A stretch of 64,000 nucleotides of DNA from Enterobacter ludwigii (GCA_900068845.1 CEFQ01000005.1:1112475-1176474), one strand, 5' to 3'. Shown: positions 9,650 through 18,835, counted from the first letter of the stretch. Numbers and translations: made by a program. The notes: generated by a model from the letters alone, not told the origin.

Positions 9650-10822
9650 TTAGCGGGAGTTTGCCGCAGGCGAGAGCGCCCGCAAACGCGTTACCGCTTT
9701 GTTAACCAGCTCGATAGCGTACTCAATTTCCTCTGCGCTGGTGAAGCGCCCAAGCGAAAAACGCAGCGAGCTGTGTGCCAGCTCCTGCTCAACGCCCATC
9801 GCGCGCAGTACATAGGAAGGCTCGAGACTGGCCGAGGTACAGGCGGAACCGGATGACAGCGCCAAATCTTTCAGCGCCATAATCAACGATTCGCCATCGA
9901 CGTGGGCAAAACTAATATTGAGGATGTTCGGAGCGCCCTGCTCCAGCGAACCGTTGAGGTTCACGTGACCCAATTGATTAATGCCGCTCCACAGACGCTG
10001 GCGCAGCTCGGCCAGACGCGCCATTTCGCTGCTCATCTCTTCGCGCGCAATGCGGTAGGCTTCGCCCATGCCGACAATCTGATGCACCGGCAAAGTGCCA
10101 GAACGCATGCCGCGCTCGTGACCGCCGCCGTGCATCTGTGCATCAAGTTGCAGACGTGGTTTACGACGCACCCACAGCGCACCGATGCCTTTCGGACCAT
10201 ACAGCTTGTGCGCTGAGAACGACATCAAATCCACCGGCAGTTCAGTGACGTCAATCGGCAGTTTGCCGACGCTTTGCGTGGCATCAACGTGGAACAGGAT
10301 GTCACGCGCACGGCACAGCGCGCCGAGTGCGGCGATATCCTGAATCACACCGGTTTCATTATTGACGTGCATCAGCGACACCAGCACCGTGTCGTCGCGC
10401 AGTGCAGATTCGAGCATCTGCGGCGTGACAATACCGTCGCCGCCGGGCTGTAAGAAGGTGACATCAAAGCCTTCGTGCGCCAGTTGCAGGCAACTGTCGA
10501 GCACCGCTTTGTGTTCGGTTTGGCTGGTAATAATGTGTTTGCCGCGCGCCTGATGAAATTGCGCTGCACCTTTAATGGCAAGGTTATCAGCTTCGGTCGC
10601 GCCGGAGGTAAAGACGATTTCACGGGGGTCGGCATTGACTAGCTCAGCAATTTGGTTGCGAGCGACATCAACAGCTTCTTCAGCCTGCCAGCCAAAACGG
10701 TGGGAACGGGACGCGGGGTTACCGAAAGTGCCATCCATCGTGAGGAACTGCATCATTTTGGTGGCGACACGCGGATCAGCAGGCGTAGTGGCTGCGTAAT
10801 CCAGGTAAATCGGTAATTTCAT
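9650..10822 (-). CDS. iscS: Cysteine desulfurase IscS, C-terminally shortened
   Basis: PLP-dependent enzyme that takes sulfur from L-cysteine as a persulfide. Lys206 (SAHK, PLP Schiff base) and the mobile-loop Cys328 (SGSACTS) are both present at E. coli numbering, and the sequence is collinear with E. coli IscS without indels up to the conserved RLRxLSP near residue 383. It then ends AANSR at residue 390, whereas E. coli IscS runs to 404 with a tail ending EWAHH that contributes to docking IscU. No iscU follows. Likely remaining roles are sulfur supply for tRNA thiolation, thiamine and molybdopterin. A 207-bp gap holding a palindromic repeat separates it from iscR. Confidence 0.96.
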   Translation of the reverse strand: MKLPIYLDYAATTPADPRVATKMMQFLTMDGTFGNPASRSHRFGWQAEEAVDVARNQIAELVNADPREIVFTSGATEADNLAIKGAAQFHQARGKHIITSQTEHKAVLDSCLQLAHEGFDVTFLQPGGDGIVTPQMLESALRDDTVLVSLMHVNNETGVIQDIAALGALCRARDILFHVDATQSVGKLPIDVTELPVDLMSFSAHKLYGPKGIGALWVRRKPRLQLDAQMHGGGHERGMRSGTLPVHQIVGMGEAYRIAREEMSSEMARLAELRQRLWSGINQLGHVNLNGSLEQGAPNILNISFAHVDGESLIMALKDLALSSGSACTSASLEPSYVLRAMGVEQELAHSSLRFSLGRFTSAEEIEYAIELVNKAVTRLRALSPAANSR

Positions 10823-10890
10823 TGCGCTAAAACTCCGTATAAAAAATCATACGTCTTTATAGCACATTCGGCCTTTCCAGTATGAACCCG

Positions 10891-11010
10891 TCATGCTTCA
10901 AGTTACAGGTGCGTCGGCTACACTCACTCACCCCAGTCACATACTTATGTATGCTCCTGGGGATACGCTCGCGTGCCGCCTTCATCAAACTCAAATCATT
11001 CAGGGTTGGG
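10891..11010. repeat. Enterobacterial imperfect palindrome between iscR and iscS
   Basis: About 120 bp folding around ATACTTATGTAT near 10940-10951. Inner arms are CCCCAG and CTGGGG, and outer arms pair ATGCTTCAAGTT with AACTCAAATCAT. The layout matches the ERIC-like palindromes scattered between genes in Erwiniaceae and Yersiniaceae. It lies inside the transcribed iscR-iscS interval and could affect iscS mRNA levels. Confidence 0.6.
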
Positions 11011-11029
11011 AAAACCAGGCTAAGTCAGA

Positions 11030-11527
11030 TTACGCGCGAAGATTAACGTTGATGGTTTCTTGCACACGATGCTGCTGGAAGCGACGATTATCGACGGTGT
11101 TCTGACGATCGGCGACATCAAGAATTTCCTGGTTATTCACCAATTCCGCCAGCGTGATGTTATTGAGGAAGTCGCTGATGCGCTCACTCAGATCGCGCCA
11201 CAGCACGTGTGTCAGGCAACGCTCGCCGCCCTGGCAGCCTTCTTTACCCTGGCATTTGGTGGCATCGACAGATTCGTCAACGGCAGTGATCACGGCACCC
11301 ACGGCGATAGCGCCAGAGTCTTTACCTAACAGATAACCGCCGCCTGGACCACGAACGCTAGCCACTAAGCCATGCTTACGCAGACGCGAGAATAACTGCT
11401 CCAGATAGGACAGCGAAATGCCCTGACGCTCAGAAATGTCAGCTAGCGGCACCGGGCCCTCGTGTGAGTGCAGTGCAACGTCCAGCATAGCGGTTACGGC
11501 ATAACGTCCTTTGGATGTCAGTCTCAT
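11030..11527 (-). CDS. iscR: Fe-S cluster-sensing regulator IscR
   Basis: Rrf2-family transcription factor of 165 residues. The winged-helix DNA-binding part covers about residues 1-80. The [2Fe-2S] ligands Cys92, Cys98, Cys104 and His107 are all present. The start MRLTSKG at 11527 is chosen by homology; an in-frame ATG 9 bp upstream has closer Shine-Dalgarno spacing and cannot be excluded. Three tandem IscR-type sites precede the gene, so autoregulation is probably intact. In E. coli the cluster is delivered mainly by Isc machinery; since iscU is missing locally, another system such as Suf would have to load it. Confidence 0.95.
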   Translation of the reverse strand: MRLTSKGRYAVTAMLDVALHSHEGPVPLADISERQGISLSYLEQLFSRLRKHGLVASVRGPGGGYLLGKDSGAIAVGAVITAVDESVDATKCQGKEGCQGGERCLTHVLWRDLSERISDFLNNITLAELVNNQEILDVADRQNTVDNRRFQQHRVQETINVNLRA

Positions 11528-11595
11528 AGCATACAACCTCGTAAGCGTCCGTCCGATTATCGGCGGGTTATCTGAAGAATTGACGCCAGTCTGAC

Positions 11596-11670
11596 ATTCC
11601 TGAGTAAAACGGTCAACTATTTAACCGAGTAATTTACTCAACTATTTAACCGACTGTTTTACTCAACTAT
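11596..11670 (-). promoter_or_regulatory. iscR promoter with three tandem 25-bp IscR-type sites
   Basis: On the minus strand three consecutive 25-bp units each begin ATAGTTGA and carry a TACTC or CAGTC half-site, with exactly 25-bp periodicity (11646-11670, 11621-11645, 11596-11620). They resemble the type-1 IscR motif bound by the cluster-loaded form. The unit nearest iscR matches the TTGACC...TACTC block of the E. coli iscR promoter. The distal unit overlaps the last codons of trmJ. Confidence 0.65.
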
Positions 11671-12406
11671 TATCCCCATTACCTTTGCGCTTTTCGAACG
11701 ATGCCATCATGCCGCGCAGGATGTTGAGTTCGTCGCGTTCCGGGCGAGCACGCGTATATAAACGACGCAGCTTGCTCATTACCTGGCTTGGTGTACCTTC
11801 GCGGATAAAGCCGCTGTTCAACATCATCTGTTCGATGTGCTGATAGAAGCGCTCCAGATCGTCGACCAATGGATACGGCGACACGTCAGGCTCTGCTGCG
11901 GGCGCGGCTTTTTCCTGCGCGTCCAGCCATGCCATGCGCACTTCGTAAGCGATGATCTGCACCGCCATCGCCAGATTCAGCGAGCTGTATTCCGGATTGG
12001 CCTGAATCGCGACGTGATAGTGACACTTCTGCAACTCTTCGTTGGTCAGGCCGACGCGCTCACGACCAAATACCAAGGCGACCGGCGCCTGCTGGCCTTC
12101 TTCCACGCTTTTGATACCGCACTCGCGCGAGTCGAGCATCGGCCACGGCAGTGAGCGTGAACGTGCGCTGGTGCCAACCACCAAACTACAGCCAGCGATG
12201 GCTTCATCCAGGGTATCGACAATGCGCGCATTACCAATGACATCGCTGGCGCCAGCGGCGAGAGAAATGGCCTGTGAATCGGGTTTCACCAACGGATTGA
12301 CCAGATAAAGGTTGGTTAAGCCCATGGTTTTCATCGCGCGTGCGACGGAACCCATGTTGCCAGTGTGCGACGTTTCTACCAGTACGATTCGGATATTTTG
12401 CAGCAT
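11663..12406 (-). CDS. trmJ: tRNA (cytidine/uridine-32-2'-O)-methyltransferase
   Basis: SPOUT-class methyltransferase of 247 residues that methylates ribose 32 in the tRNA anticodon loop. The N-terminal SpoU domain is complete, with the motif-2 block [13 protein letters not shown] (about 114-126) and the motif-3 region [11 protein letters not shown] (about 140-150), followed by the helical C-terminal extension. It lies upstream of iscR on the same strand, as in E. coli, and is divergent from suhB. Confidence 0.94.
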   Translation of the reverse strand: MLQNIRIVLVETSHTGNMGSVARAMKTMGLTNLYLVNPLVKPDSQAISLAAGASDVIGNARIVDTLDEAIAGCSLVVGTSARSRSLPWPMLDSRECGIKSVEEGQQAPVALVFGRERVGLTNEELQKCHYHVAIQANPEYSSLNLAMAVQIIAYEVRMAWLDAQEKAAPAAEPDVSPYPLVDDLERFYQHIEQMMLNSGFIREGTPSQVMSKLRRLYTRARPERDELNILRGMMASFEKRKGNGDNS

Positions 12407-12527
12407 AATTAGAGGCGGTCAGGGAAATGATGGCGCGCATTCTAACATAAAAAGAGGACATTTGCTGAACACGCTGATATACTCCGCGCCGTTTTCCCCG
12501 TTCTTTAACATCCAGCGAGAGATACCG

Positions 12528-13331
12528 ATGCATCCGATGCTCAACATAGCCGTGCGCGCCGCGCGCAAGGCCGGAAATTTAATTGCCAAGAATTATGAAA
12601 CCCCGGACGCTGTCGAAGCCAGCCAAAAAGGCAGCAACGACTTCGTTACCAATGTTGACCGTGACGCAGAACGTCTGATTATCGAAGTAATTCGTAAATC
12701 GTACCCGAAACACACCATCATCACCGAAGAAAGCGGTGAATTGGCGGGCGAAGATCAAGACATTCAATGGGTAATCGATCCGCTGGATGGCACCACCAAC
12801 TTCATCAAGCGTTTACCACACTTCTCAGTTTCTATCGCTGTGCGCATTAAAGGCCGCACCGAAGTTGCTGTGGTTTACGATCCAATGCGCAACGAACTGT
12901 TTACCGCAGTACGCGGTCAGGGCGCACAGCTAAACGGTTACCGCCTGCGCGGCAGCACGGCTCGCGATCTGGATGGCACCATTCTGGCTACCGGCTTCCC
13001 GTTCAAGTTGAAGCAGCACGCAACGCCTTACATCAACATCGTTGGCAAACTGTTCACGCAGTGTGCTGATTTCCGTCGCACCGGTTCGGCTGCGCTGGAT
13101 CTGGCTTACACCGCAGCGGGTCGCGTTGATGGTTTCTTTGAGATTGGTCTGAAGCCATGGGATTTTGCGGCGGGCGAATTGCTGGTGCGTGAAGCGGGCG
13201 GTTTGGTGACTGACTTTACTGGCAACCACGGTTATGTGATGTCAGGAAACATCGTTGCCGGTAACCCACGCGTAGTGAAAGCTATGCTGGCATCGATGCG
13301 TGAAGAATTGAGTGAAGCGCTGAAGCGCTAA
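12528..13331 (+). CDS. suhB: Inositol-1-monophosphatase / rRNA transcription antitermination factor SuhB
   Basis: Mg2+-dependent phosphatase of 267 residues, the same length as E. coli SuhB, which also joins the NusA/Nus complex during rRNA transcription. The motifs TEESGE (first metal site), IDPLDGTTNF and the C-terminal PWDFAAGELLVREAGG are all present. The start at 12528 (MHPMLNIAV) is taken by homology; an upstream extension of the frame into the trmJ promoter is not expected to be translated. The gene ends at a strong terminator. Confidence 0.95.
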   Translation: MHPMLNIAVRAARKAGNLIAKNYETPDAVEASQKGSNDFVTNVDRDAERLIIEVIRKSYPKHTIITEESGELAGEDQDIQWVIDPLDGTTNFIKRLPHFSVSIAVRIKGRTEVAVVYDPMRNELFTAVRGQGAQLNGYRLRGSTARDLDGTILATGFPFKLKQHATPYINIVGKLFTQCADFRRTGSAALDLAYTAAGRVDGFFEIGLKPWDFAAGELLVREAGGLVTDFTGNHGYVMSGNIVAGNPRVVKAMLASMREELSEALKR

Positions 13332-13340
13332 ATAAGAAAA

Positions 13341-13365
13341 GGCGGCTGATTCAGCCGCCTTTTTT
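13341..13365. terminator. Bidirectional terminator after suhB
   Basis: GGCGGCTGATTCAGCCGCC forms a stem followed by TTTTTT on the plus strand. On the minus strand the same stem is followed by TTTTCTTATTT, so it can also end the convergent gene at 13367. Confidence 0.85.
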
Positions 13366-13366
13366 A

Positions 13367-14380
13367 TTACCGACGTTCGTGACTTAATACCTGACGCGGC
13401 TGTGTCTTGCGACCTACGCGTCCCAGCAACGCCGCCAGTACCGCTTCAATCACCAGCATAAAGAAGGTAAACCAGCTCGCTTTCGCCGTTGCGGCTGCCG
13501 CTTGCTCAGCCACTTCGCGGGCTTTCTGCTCCGCCTGCTGTTTCAACTCCTGATACTGTTGCACGGCTTTTTTATAGCTCTCCTCGGTCTGAGTCACAAT
13601 CTGCTCGACTTCCTGATCGCTTTTACCGGTGCGTGCTTTGATAATATTTTTCAGCGCATCGCGGTCGGCAGCCTGCAAGGTATCTGAATGACGATTCATA
13701 ACGCCTTTCAACCAATTAGCCAGATCATTATCAGCATTCTGTGGATTCTGCGCCGTTTGCTCTGCCTGATTTTGCGCATTATTGGCTTCGTTATTTACAT
13801 CCTTTTGTAGATTCTCAGGCTGTAATTCCGATTTACCGGTTTGGCGCAATGTGGTTTGCAGTTCATTTTTTAAATCATCCAGATTGATATTACTTTCCTG
13901 TAACTTTTCTTTTGCCATATTGGTCAGTGAAGGCGCCGCAGCGGAAATTCCATTGCCCACCGCATTCACGCCGGCACCTAAAATATTAAAGGCACCGCCA
14001 ATAACCCCAGTCGCCAGGGTAATCGCCAACCATAATGTCAGGATAGTGCTGACACCAAACATTAATAATCCGTGCAAAGCCCCTTCACGCTGCGCCAGAC
14101 GCCCGGCAACGTAGCTGCCGACACCCATGGCGATCAGCATGCTGACGCCAGTCCAGATTAATGCGCCAGTGCCCAAATGCTGCAGTGGATTTTGTTCCTG
14201 TTGTGGATCGATGGTTGTCGCACCAATCGCCGTACCTAATATCCCTAATAAAATATGAATTATTAGCGCAGCGATAACGCCGGCAAATACTGCGCTCCAG
14301 GAAATACGTTTCAATGGTAGGCCGCCATGCACTTCGTGCACCGTATCCACGCTGCCATTATTAATCCGAGTTTCAGGCAT
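13367..14380 (-). CDS. Membrane protein of unknown function with long polar coiled-coil loop
   Basis: Not recognised with a defined role; it resembles loosely annotated YrzE/PhnA-like membrane proteins. There are 337 residues. Three hydrophobic segments (about 28-57, 68-90, 99-135) are followed by a long Gln/Asn/Glu/Lys-rich stretch (about 150-300) that should form helices or coiled coil, then a fourth membrane helix (about 304-325) and a basic tail RRKTQ-like end. The middle uses more AT-rich codons (AAT, ATA, TTA) than its neighbours, hinting at a different origin. It stands alone between suhB and the metal exporter. A role in envelope stress is possible but not shown. Confidence 0.8.
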   Translation of the reverse strand: MPETRINNGSVDTVHEVHGGLPLKRISWSAVFAGVIAALIIHILLGILGTAIGATTIDPQQEQNPLQHLGTGALIWTGVSMLIAMGVGSYVAGRLAQREGALHGLLMFGVSTILTLWLAITLATGVIGGAFNILGAGVNAVGNGISAAAPSLTNMAKEKLQESNINLDDLKNELQTTLRQTGKSELQPENLQKDVNNEANNAQNQAEQTAQNPQNADNDLANWLKGVMNRHSDTLQAADRDALKNIIKARTGKSDQEVEQIVTQTEESYKKAVQQYQELKQQAEQKAREVAEQAAAATAKASWFTFFMLVIEAVLAALLGRVGRKTQPRQVLSHERR

Positions 14381-14572
14381 CGTTTTCTCCTCGCAGAATG
14401 TTTTGCTGAAATTTTATTATTGCTCAAGCCACCAGAATATTGACTGGTGTGATTGAGCTTAGACAGAGAAATCTATTTTCACCAGCGTACTAAGCGGAGA
14501 TATTTAATTGCTTATTGAGGGGAGAAATACTTGCAGCAGCGAGTTATTTACACTACCTGTTTATCCTTAATT

Positions 14573-15553
14573 TCAGAATGGACGAATTCCGCCGCCAATG
14601 CCTGGCGAGGCGCTCTGCCATAAGGCAACGCCCGCGACGATTAACAACACACTGCCCAATAACGCAAACACTGGCATGAGCAGCTTAGCCAAGCGATTAG
14701 TGTCGCTGGCGCGCCCTAAACGCAGTGCCAACGCACGGGAACGTTGTACTAACAAGCCGAGCGCTGACACCGTCAATGCGGTGCCCACCGCCATCGCCAC
14801 GGCAGAAGCTACGCCCCATGCATAAACACCGATTACTTTAGCGAACAGCAGCATCATGATGGCACCGGAACAAGGCCGCAGTCCCATTGAGAACACCACT
14901 AACGCTTGGGTTTTGCCGCTCACCGCCTGATCCATCTGCGCGGCGCTTGGCAGATGCGCATGACCGCAGCCGCAGTGTTCGTCGTGCTGATGCTGCGGAC
15001 GAATGGCGTGAATCTGCATGTTTGGTTTAGGGCGTAATTGCTGGTGCAGCGTTCGCAGCGCACGCCAACCAACCCAAATCCCGAGTGCAACAACTAACAG
15101 ATAACTGCCCTTCTCCAGCCAATAACTGCCGAGATGCATCTGGCGCGATGAGGTTTGCAGAACCACCAACATCAGCGTCACCAAAACTATCGCCACGCTG
15201 CCTTGCAGCAATGCCGCCAGCAACGTCAGTTTCAGGCTGGTTTTCAGCTTTGCTGGGTGCGTAGCGAGAAAAGTGCTGATCACCACTTTGCCGTGTCCCG
15301 GCCCCAACGCATGCAGCACGCCATAGGCGAGGCTAAACAACATCAGTGTCACACCCGCCTGCTGCGGTTGCTCAGCGACCTGCTGCAACAGCTGCGTCAT
15401 CTCGCGATTCAGGACTTTTTGCCACAGCACGCTTTGCAGCAAAATTTGCGACCAGTGCTGCCAAAACAGCACGCCCGCCAACAGCATTAACCCCGCCATC
15501 AGCCACAGCGGCCATAAGCGTCGTGCATGGGAAGGAAGCGAAATCAATGACAT
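14573..15553 (-). CDS. NicO-family nickel/cobalt transporter
   Basis: Inner-membrane protein of 326 residues with about six to seven hydrophobic helices. The family signature HALGPGHGK (about residues 81-89) and a second conserved block MGLRPCSGA are present. Between helices lies a His/Cys-rich loop (HQHDEHCGCGHAH), as in RcnA-type exporters, suited to metal binding. Its start overlaps the end of the upstream DUF1007 gene by 10 bp, so the two are translated together. Family knowledge suggests efflux or transport of Ni2+/Co2+, but the substrate cannot be told from sequence. Confidence 0.85.
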   Translation of the reverse strand: MSLISLPSHARRLWPLWLMAGLMLLAGVLFWQHWSQILLQSVLWQKVLNREMTQLLQQVAEQPQQAGVTLMLFSLAYGVLHALGPGHGKVVISTFLATHPAKLKTSLKLTLLAALLQGSVAIVLVTLMLVVLQTSSRQMHLGSYWLEKGSYLLVVALGIWVGWRALRTLHQQLRPKPNMQIHAIRPQHQHDEHCGCGHAHLPSAAQMDQAVSGKTQALVVFSMGLRPCSGAIMMLLFAKVIGVYAWGVASAVAMAVGTALTVSALGLLVQRSRALALRLGRASDTNRLAKLLMPVFALLGSVLLIVAGVALWQSASPGIGGGIRPF

Positions 15554-16170
15554 GTCAGCGTCACCGTTTGAGCGAATTGCTGGCCCAGATCCATATCCTC
15601 TGGCGGCGCATCAGCTTTATCCAGCGACAGCGCATATTGTTTCAGCGAGTCATCCGGTTTCGGCGTGTTCAGATCGATTTGGCAATGGGATTTAACGACG
15701 TCGTCCATGGTTAATGCCTGCGGATTATCATAATACATATCAACGAAATAACTGGGATCGAAGGTCTGAATGCGATACTGCGTCGCGCGCATTACCTGCG
15801 GCTCGCCAAACGGCACGATAAACTCCAGCACCGCTTTGTTGCCGTTGCGCGACAGGTTGTACTCTTTCGGCAAATTCAGGAATTTGACCCGATTTTTATC
15901 TTGCCACACCTCGGTGAAATAGTGCTGACCGAGCACATTCGCCATCACCTGCGCGGCCAGCTTTTTCCACACCACATCGCCGGGCTTAGCCTTACCTGCG
16001 TCGTAGAGCAAGTCGGCGGAGGTAATCTCATCCATGGTCCACACCATTTTCATGCCGCTAAGATGTTGGTTTTCACTGATGAACTCGGTTTTCATGTCAA
16101 TAAAGCTGTGCGGATGTGACCAGGCTGCGGTGCTGAACAACAGCGTAAACGTAATGAGTGCAATTTTCAT
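15544..16170 (-). CDS. DUF1007 family periplasmic protein
   Basis: A 208-residue protein with a clear Sec signal peptide (about 1-18, ending TAAWS) followed by HPHSFID, a short His-rich start of the mature protein that could bind metal. The remainder is the DUF1007 domain. It is the first gene of a two-gene operon with the NicO transporter (10-bp overlap). The pairing occurs in other proteobacteria, so it is inferred to be the periplasmic partner of the exporter. Confidence 0.85.
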   Translation of the reverse strand: MKIALITFTLLFSTAAWSHPHSFIDMKTEFISENQHLSGMKMVWTMDEITSADLLYDAGKAKPGDVVWKKLAAQVMANVLGQHYFTEVWQDKNRVKFLNLPKEYNLSRNGNKAVLEFIVPFGEPQVMRATQYRIQTFDPSYFVDMYYDNPQALTMDDVVKSHCQIDLNTPKPDDSLKQYALSLDKADAPPEDMDLGQQFAQTVTLTCH

Positions 16171-16325
16171 GTGTTATAAAGTAACAATTTTAAAGTGAAG
16201 TGTAGAGTGGTCCAGAAAAATTGTGACCCGCCCTAAAGCTCTGAACAAAAGTCACGACAAAGGGCAAGGTTACCGCGTGGAGTTAGCTATTCTTAGCTCA
16301 AAAGTGACCTGCGGATAAACCATTG

Positions 16326-17594
16326 ATGAGTTCTGCACCTTCCTCTGCACCACTCTTCAGCCGCTCCCAGCGTCGTTGTCATCTGTTATTGCTGCTATTT
16401 CTGCCCGCTCCCGCGTTGACGCTTGAAAAGCTCTGCCAGTTAAATGGTGTTGCACCTGTTGTCGCCCGACAGGATATCGCGGATGTGGGAGATGAGATAC
16501 AGCGTTACCACCAACTGGAGCTACACCAGATGGTTGATGGCAGCTTCCGCATTCATGGGACGGAACTGGACAGGCGGCTGTGCCTGATCCACTGGCTGCG
16601 ACGCGCGCTGCGTTTGTCGCAGGCGTTTGTCTGCGAGCATTTTGCCCCGGTGCTGCGTCAACGCCTGAAAGTACTGCAAATCGAGAAAGCGCTGTGGGAT
16701 GAAACGAACTTACAGGCGCTGATCCAGCACTGCAGCCTGCGTCTGGCGCGCGACTTCAGCGCACGTGACCGCCTGTTTCTGCAAATCTTCATGAAGTATT
16801 CGCTGTGCCAGCGACAAAACGCCCTTTTCAATGCGGGACAACGCGCATGGCTGGCGGAAAAAATTGAACGCGCTGCCGCGGACGACGTGATTCACCATTG
16901 GCAGAAACGCTGCCACTTAGCGCCCGACGTCAGTGAAACCGACTTCTGGACGCTGCTGTTCAGCCTGCTTCATGCACCGAACGGTGCGCAGCTCGACCAT
17001 CCACAAGCTGTCAAGTTGATGCAATCAGTGGAAGCGTTGATTGCGCGCTTTGAGCAGCTGGCGCAGACCCGTTTCAAAAATCAGTCCGAACTCAGGCAGC
17101 AACTTTTTACTCATCTGGCGCAGGCACTTGATCGCAGCCATTTCTCCATCGGCATAGATAACAGCGTGGCGCTGGATGTTGCACGGCTCTATCCGCGTCT
17201 GCTGCGCACCACAGAGCGCGCACTTGAGCATTTCAGCCGGAATTTTGCCACACGCTTTAGCGCTGAAGAGGTCAGTTTGGTTGCGGTGTTATTTGGTGCC
17301 TGGCTGATGCAAGAGAGTGCATTGCAGGAAAAGCAGGTATTACTGCTGACGGGCGCAGATGCGGCGCTGGAGCAGTTACTGGAGCAGCAGCTGCGGGAAA
17401 TGATGCTGCTACCCATTAACATCAGCTATCAGGATGTCGTCCACTTTCAGCGTGAGGGCGCGCCGCGCGATATCGCGCTGGTGATCACGCCGTACGCCAT
17501 TTCGTTGCCGCTGTTTTCACCGCCGCTAATCCAGGCTGAGCTGCCGCTGAGTAGTCATCAGCAGCAGCGCATTCGTCAGTTGCTGGAGAGCTAA
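16326..17594 (+). CDS. csiE: Stationary-phase inducible protein CsiE
   Basis: PRD-containing protein of 422 residues. The N-terminal part (about 10-90) resembles a helix-turn-helix of antiterminator/activator type and is followed by PRD-like helical regions. In E. coli csiE is induced in stationary phase under RpoS and CRP, and its molecular role is unknown. The ATG at 16326 is preferred to the TTG one codon upstream. It is convergent with hcaT, and the two stop codons overlap by 4 bp. Synteny with hcaT supports the name. Confidence 0.85.
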   Translation: MSSAPSSAPLFSRSQRRCHLLLLLFLPAPALTLEKLCQLNGVAPVVARQDIADVGDEIQRYHQLELHQMVDGSFRIHGTELDRRLCLIHWLRRALRLSQAFVCEHFAPVLRQRLKVLQIEKALWDETNLQALIQHCSLRLARDFSARDRLFLQIFMKYSLCQRQNALFNAGQRAWLAEKIERAAADDVIHHWQKRCHLAPDVSETDFWTLLFSLLHAPNGAQLDHPQAVKLMQSVEALIARFEQLAQTRFKNQSELRQQLFTHLAQALDRSHFSIGIDNSVALDVARLYPRLLRTTERALEHFSRNFATRFSAEEVSLVAVLFGAWLMQESALQEKQVLLLTGADAALEQLLEQQLREMMLLPINISYQDVVHFQREGAPRDIALVITPYAISLPLFSPPLIQAELPLSSHQQQRIRQLLES

Positions 17595-18730
17595 GCAGCA
17601 CGCGGACGCAGGAACAATGCCGGCAACGCCACTAAGGCCATTACCCAGAACAGATGTCCTTGCAGATGGGTAAAGAGTACACCGCAAATCATTGTCATCA
17701 CTGCGATACCGCCGCCCATCGCCAATGCCGAGTAAAGTGATTGCAAACGAATCACTTCTGCACCCTTACGCGCGGCAATAAAACGCATCGCCGCTAAATG
17801 GCAGACGGTGAAGCTGCCGCAGTGCAGGATCTGCGCCACAATCAGCAACGGCAACGCCGTGCTTGAACCCAGCAACGTCCAGCGGATAATGGCGCTCACG
17901 CCGGATAACAGCAGCAGATCGCGCGCGGTCCAACGGTGGAACAGTCGGCTGCTGAGCGCAAAAATAACAATCTCAGCAACCACGCCTAACGACCACAAAT
18001 AGCCAATAATTGACGCAGAATAACCGCTCTCCTGCCACCAGATCGCGCTGAAGCTGTAGTAAGCCGCATGCGCACCCTGCAACAATGTCACGCATAACAT
18101 AAAGCGCCACACCGCATTTTCGCGCAGCAGGTCACGCCACACTTGCCAGCCACCGTCGGTTGACGTCTGGCGTTCACTGCCCTGCGGTCTGGTCGCTGGC
18201 GTTAACATCATTCCGCCCAACATGCTGATGGCGCCTAATGAGAGCAGCACCAAAATCGCCTGAGACGAGAACGCCGTGACTAACATGCCGGTTAAAGCGG
18301 AACTGATGACAAATGCCAGCGACCCCCAAAGACGAACCGGCCCGTAAGCCAGGCCGATTTGCTGCGTCCAGGTGGCGGCCAGCGCATCACTCAGCGGCAC
18401 CAGCGGTGAGAAAAACAGGTTGAAGCCGATCATCACGAACAGCAGCCACAGCCACTGTTGTCCCAGCCAATAACCGATGGCGAACAGGCACGTCATCAGC
18501 GCCAGCAGACGCAGCGCGGTGATCAGCTGTGAGGGATTTTTTACCTGCGAGGCAATCAGCAAACTGCCGACAAAGCGCGCCACCATGCCACACCCCAGCA
18601 GCAGACCGATTTTTTCCGCATCAAGTCCGGTGCCTTTTAGCCAGACGCTCCAGAAAGGCAGGTAAATGCCGTAACAAAAGAAGTAAGTGAAGTAGCCCAA
18701 ACCGAGCCATTTGGCGGAGCCGATTGCCAT
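17591..18730 (-). CDS. hcaT: MFS transporter, HcaT (3-phenylpropionate permease) family
   Basis: Major facilitator of 379 residues with 12 predicted membrane helices. In E. coli HcaT is named as a 3-phenylpropionate transporter next to the hca catabolic genes, but those genes are absent here, so the substrate is uncertain. The start at 18730 (MAIGSAKWLG) is chosen because TGGAGGG lies directly upstream; an in-frame ATG 33 bp earlier lacks one. It is convergent with csiE and lies upstream of the glyA terminator. Confidence 0.88.
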   Translation of the reverse strand: MAIGSAKWLGLGYFTYFFCYGIYLPFWSVWLKGTGLDAEKIGLLLGCGMVARFVGSLLIASQVKNPSQLITALRLLALMTCLFAIGYWLGQQWLWLLFVMIGFNLFFSPLVPLSDALAATWTQQIGLAYGPVRLWGSLAFVISSALTGMLVTAFSSQAILVLLSLGAISMLGGMMLTPATRPQGSERQTSTDGGWQVWRDLLRENAVWRFMLCVTLLQGAHAAYYSFSAIWWQESGYSASIIGYLWSLGVVAEIVIFALSSRLFHRWTARDLLLLSGVSAIIRWTLLGSSTALPLLIVAQILHCGSFTVCHLAAMRFIAARKGAEVIRLQSLYSALAMGGGIAVMTMICGVLFTHLQGHLFWVMALVALPALFLRPRAA

Positions 18731-18803
18731 ATTCCCTCCAGCAAAAATGCTGCTGAGCAGCACGAGTGCGCGCTACTTTGTCAGAGCACTGCGGCGACGG
18801 CAA

Positions 18804-18835
18804 TAAAAAAAGGATGGCTTGCGCCATCCTTTTTT
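18804..18835 (-). terminator. Terminator after glyA
   Basis: AAGGATGGC-GCAA-GCCATCC followed by TTTTTTT on the minus strand. The plus-strand copy also has a T-run. Confidence 0.85.
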
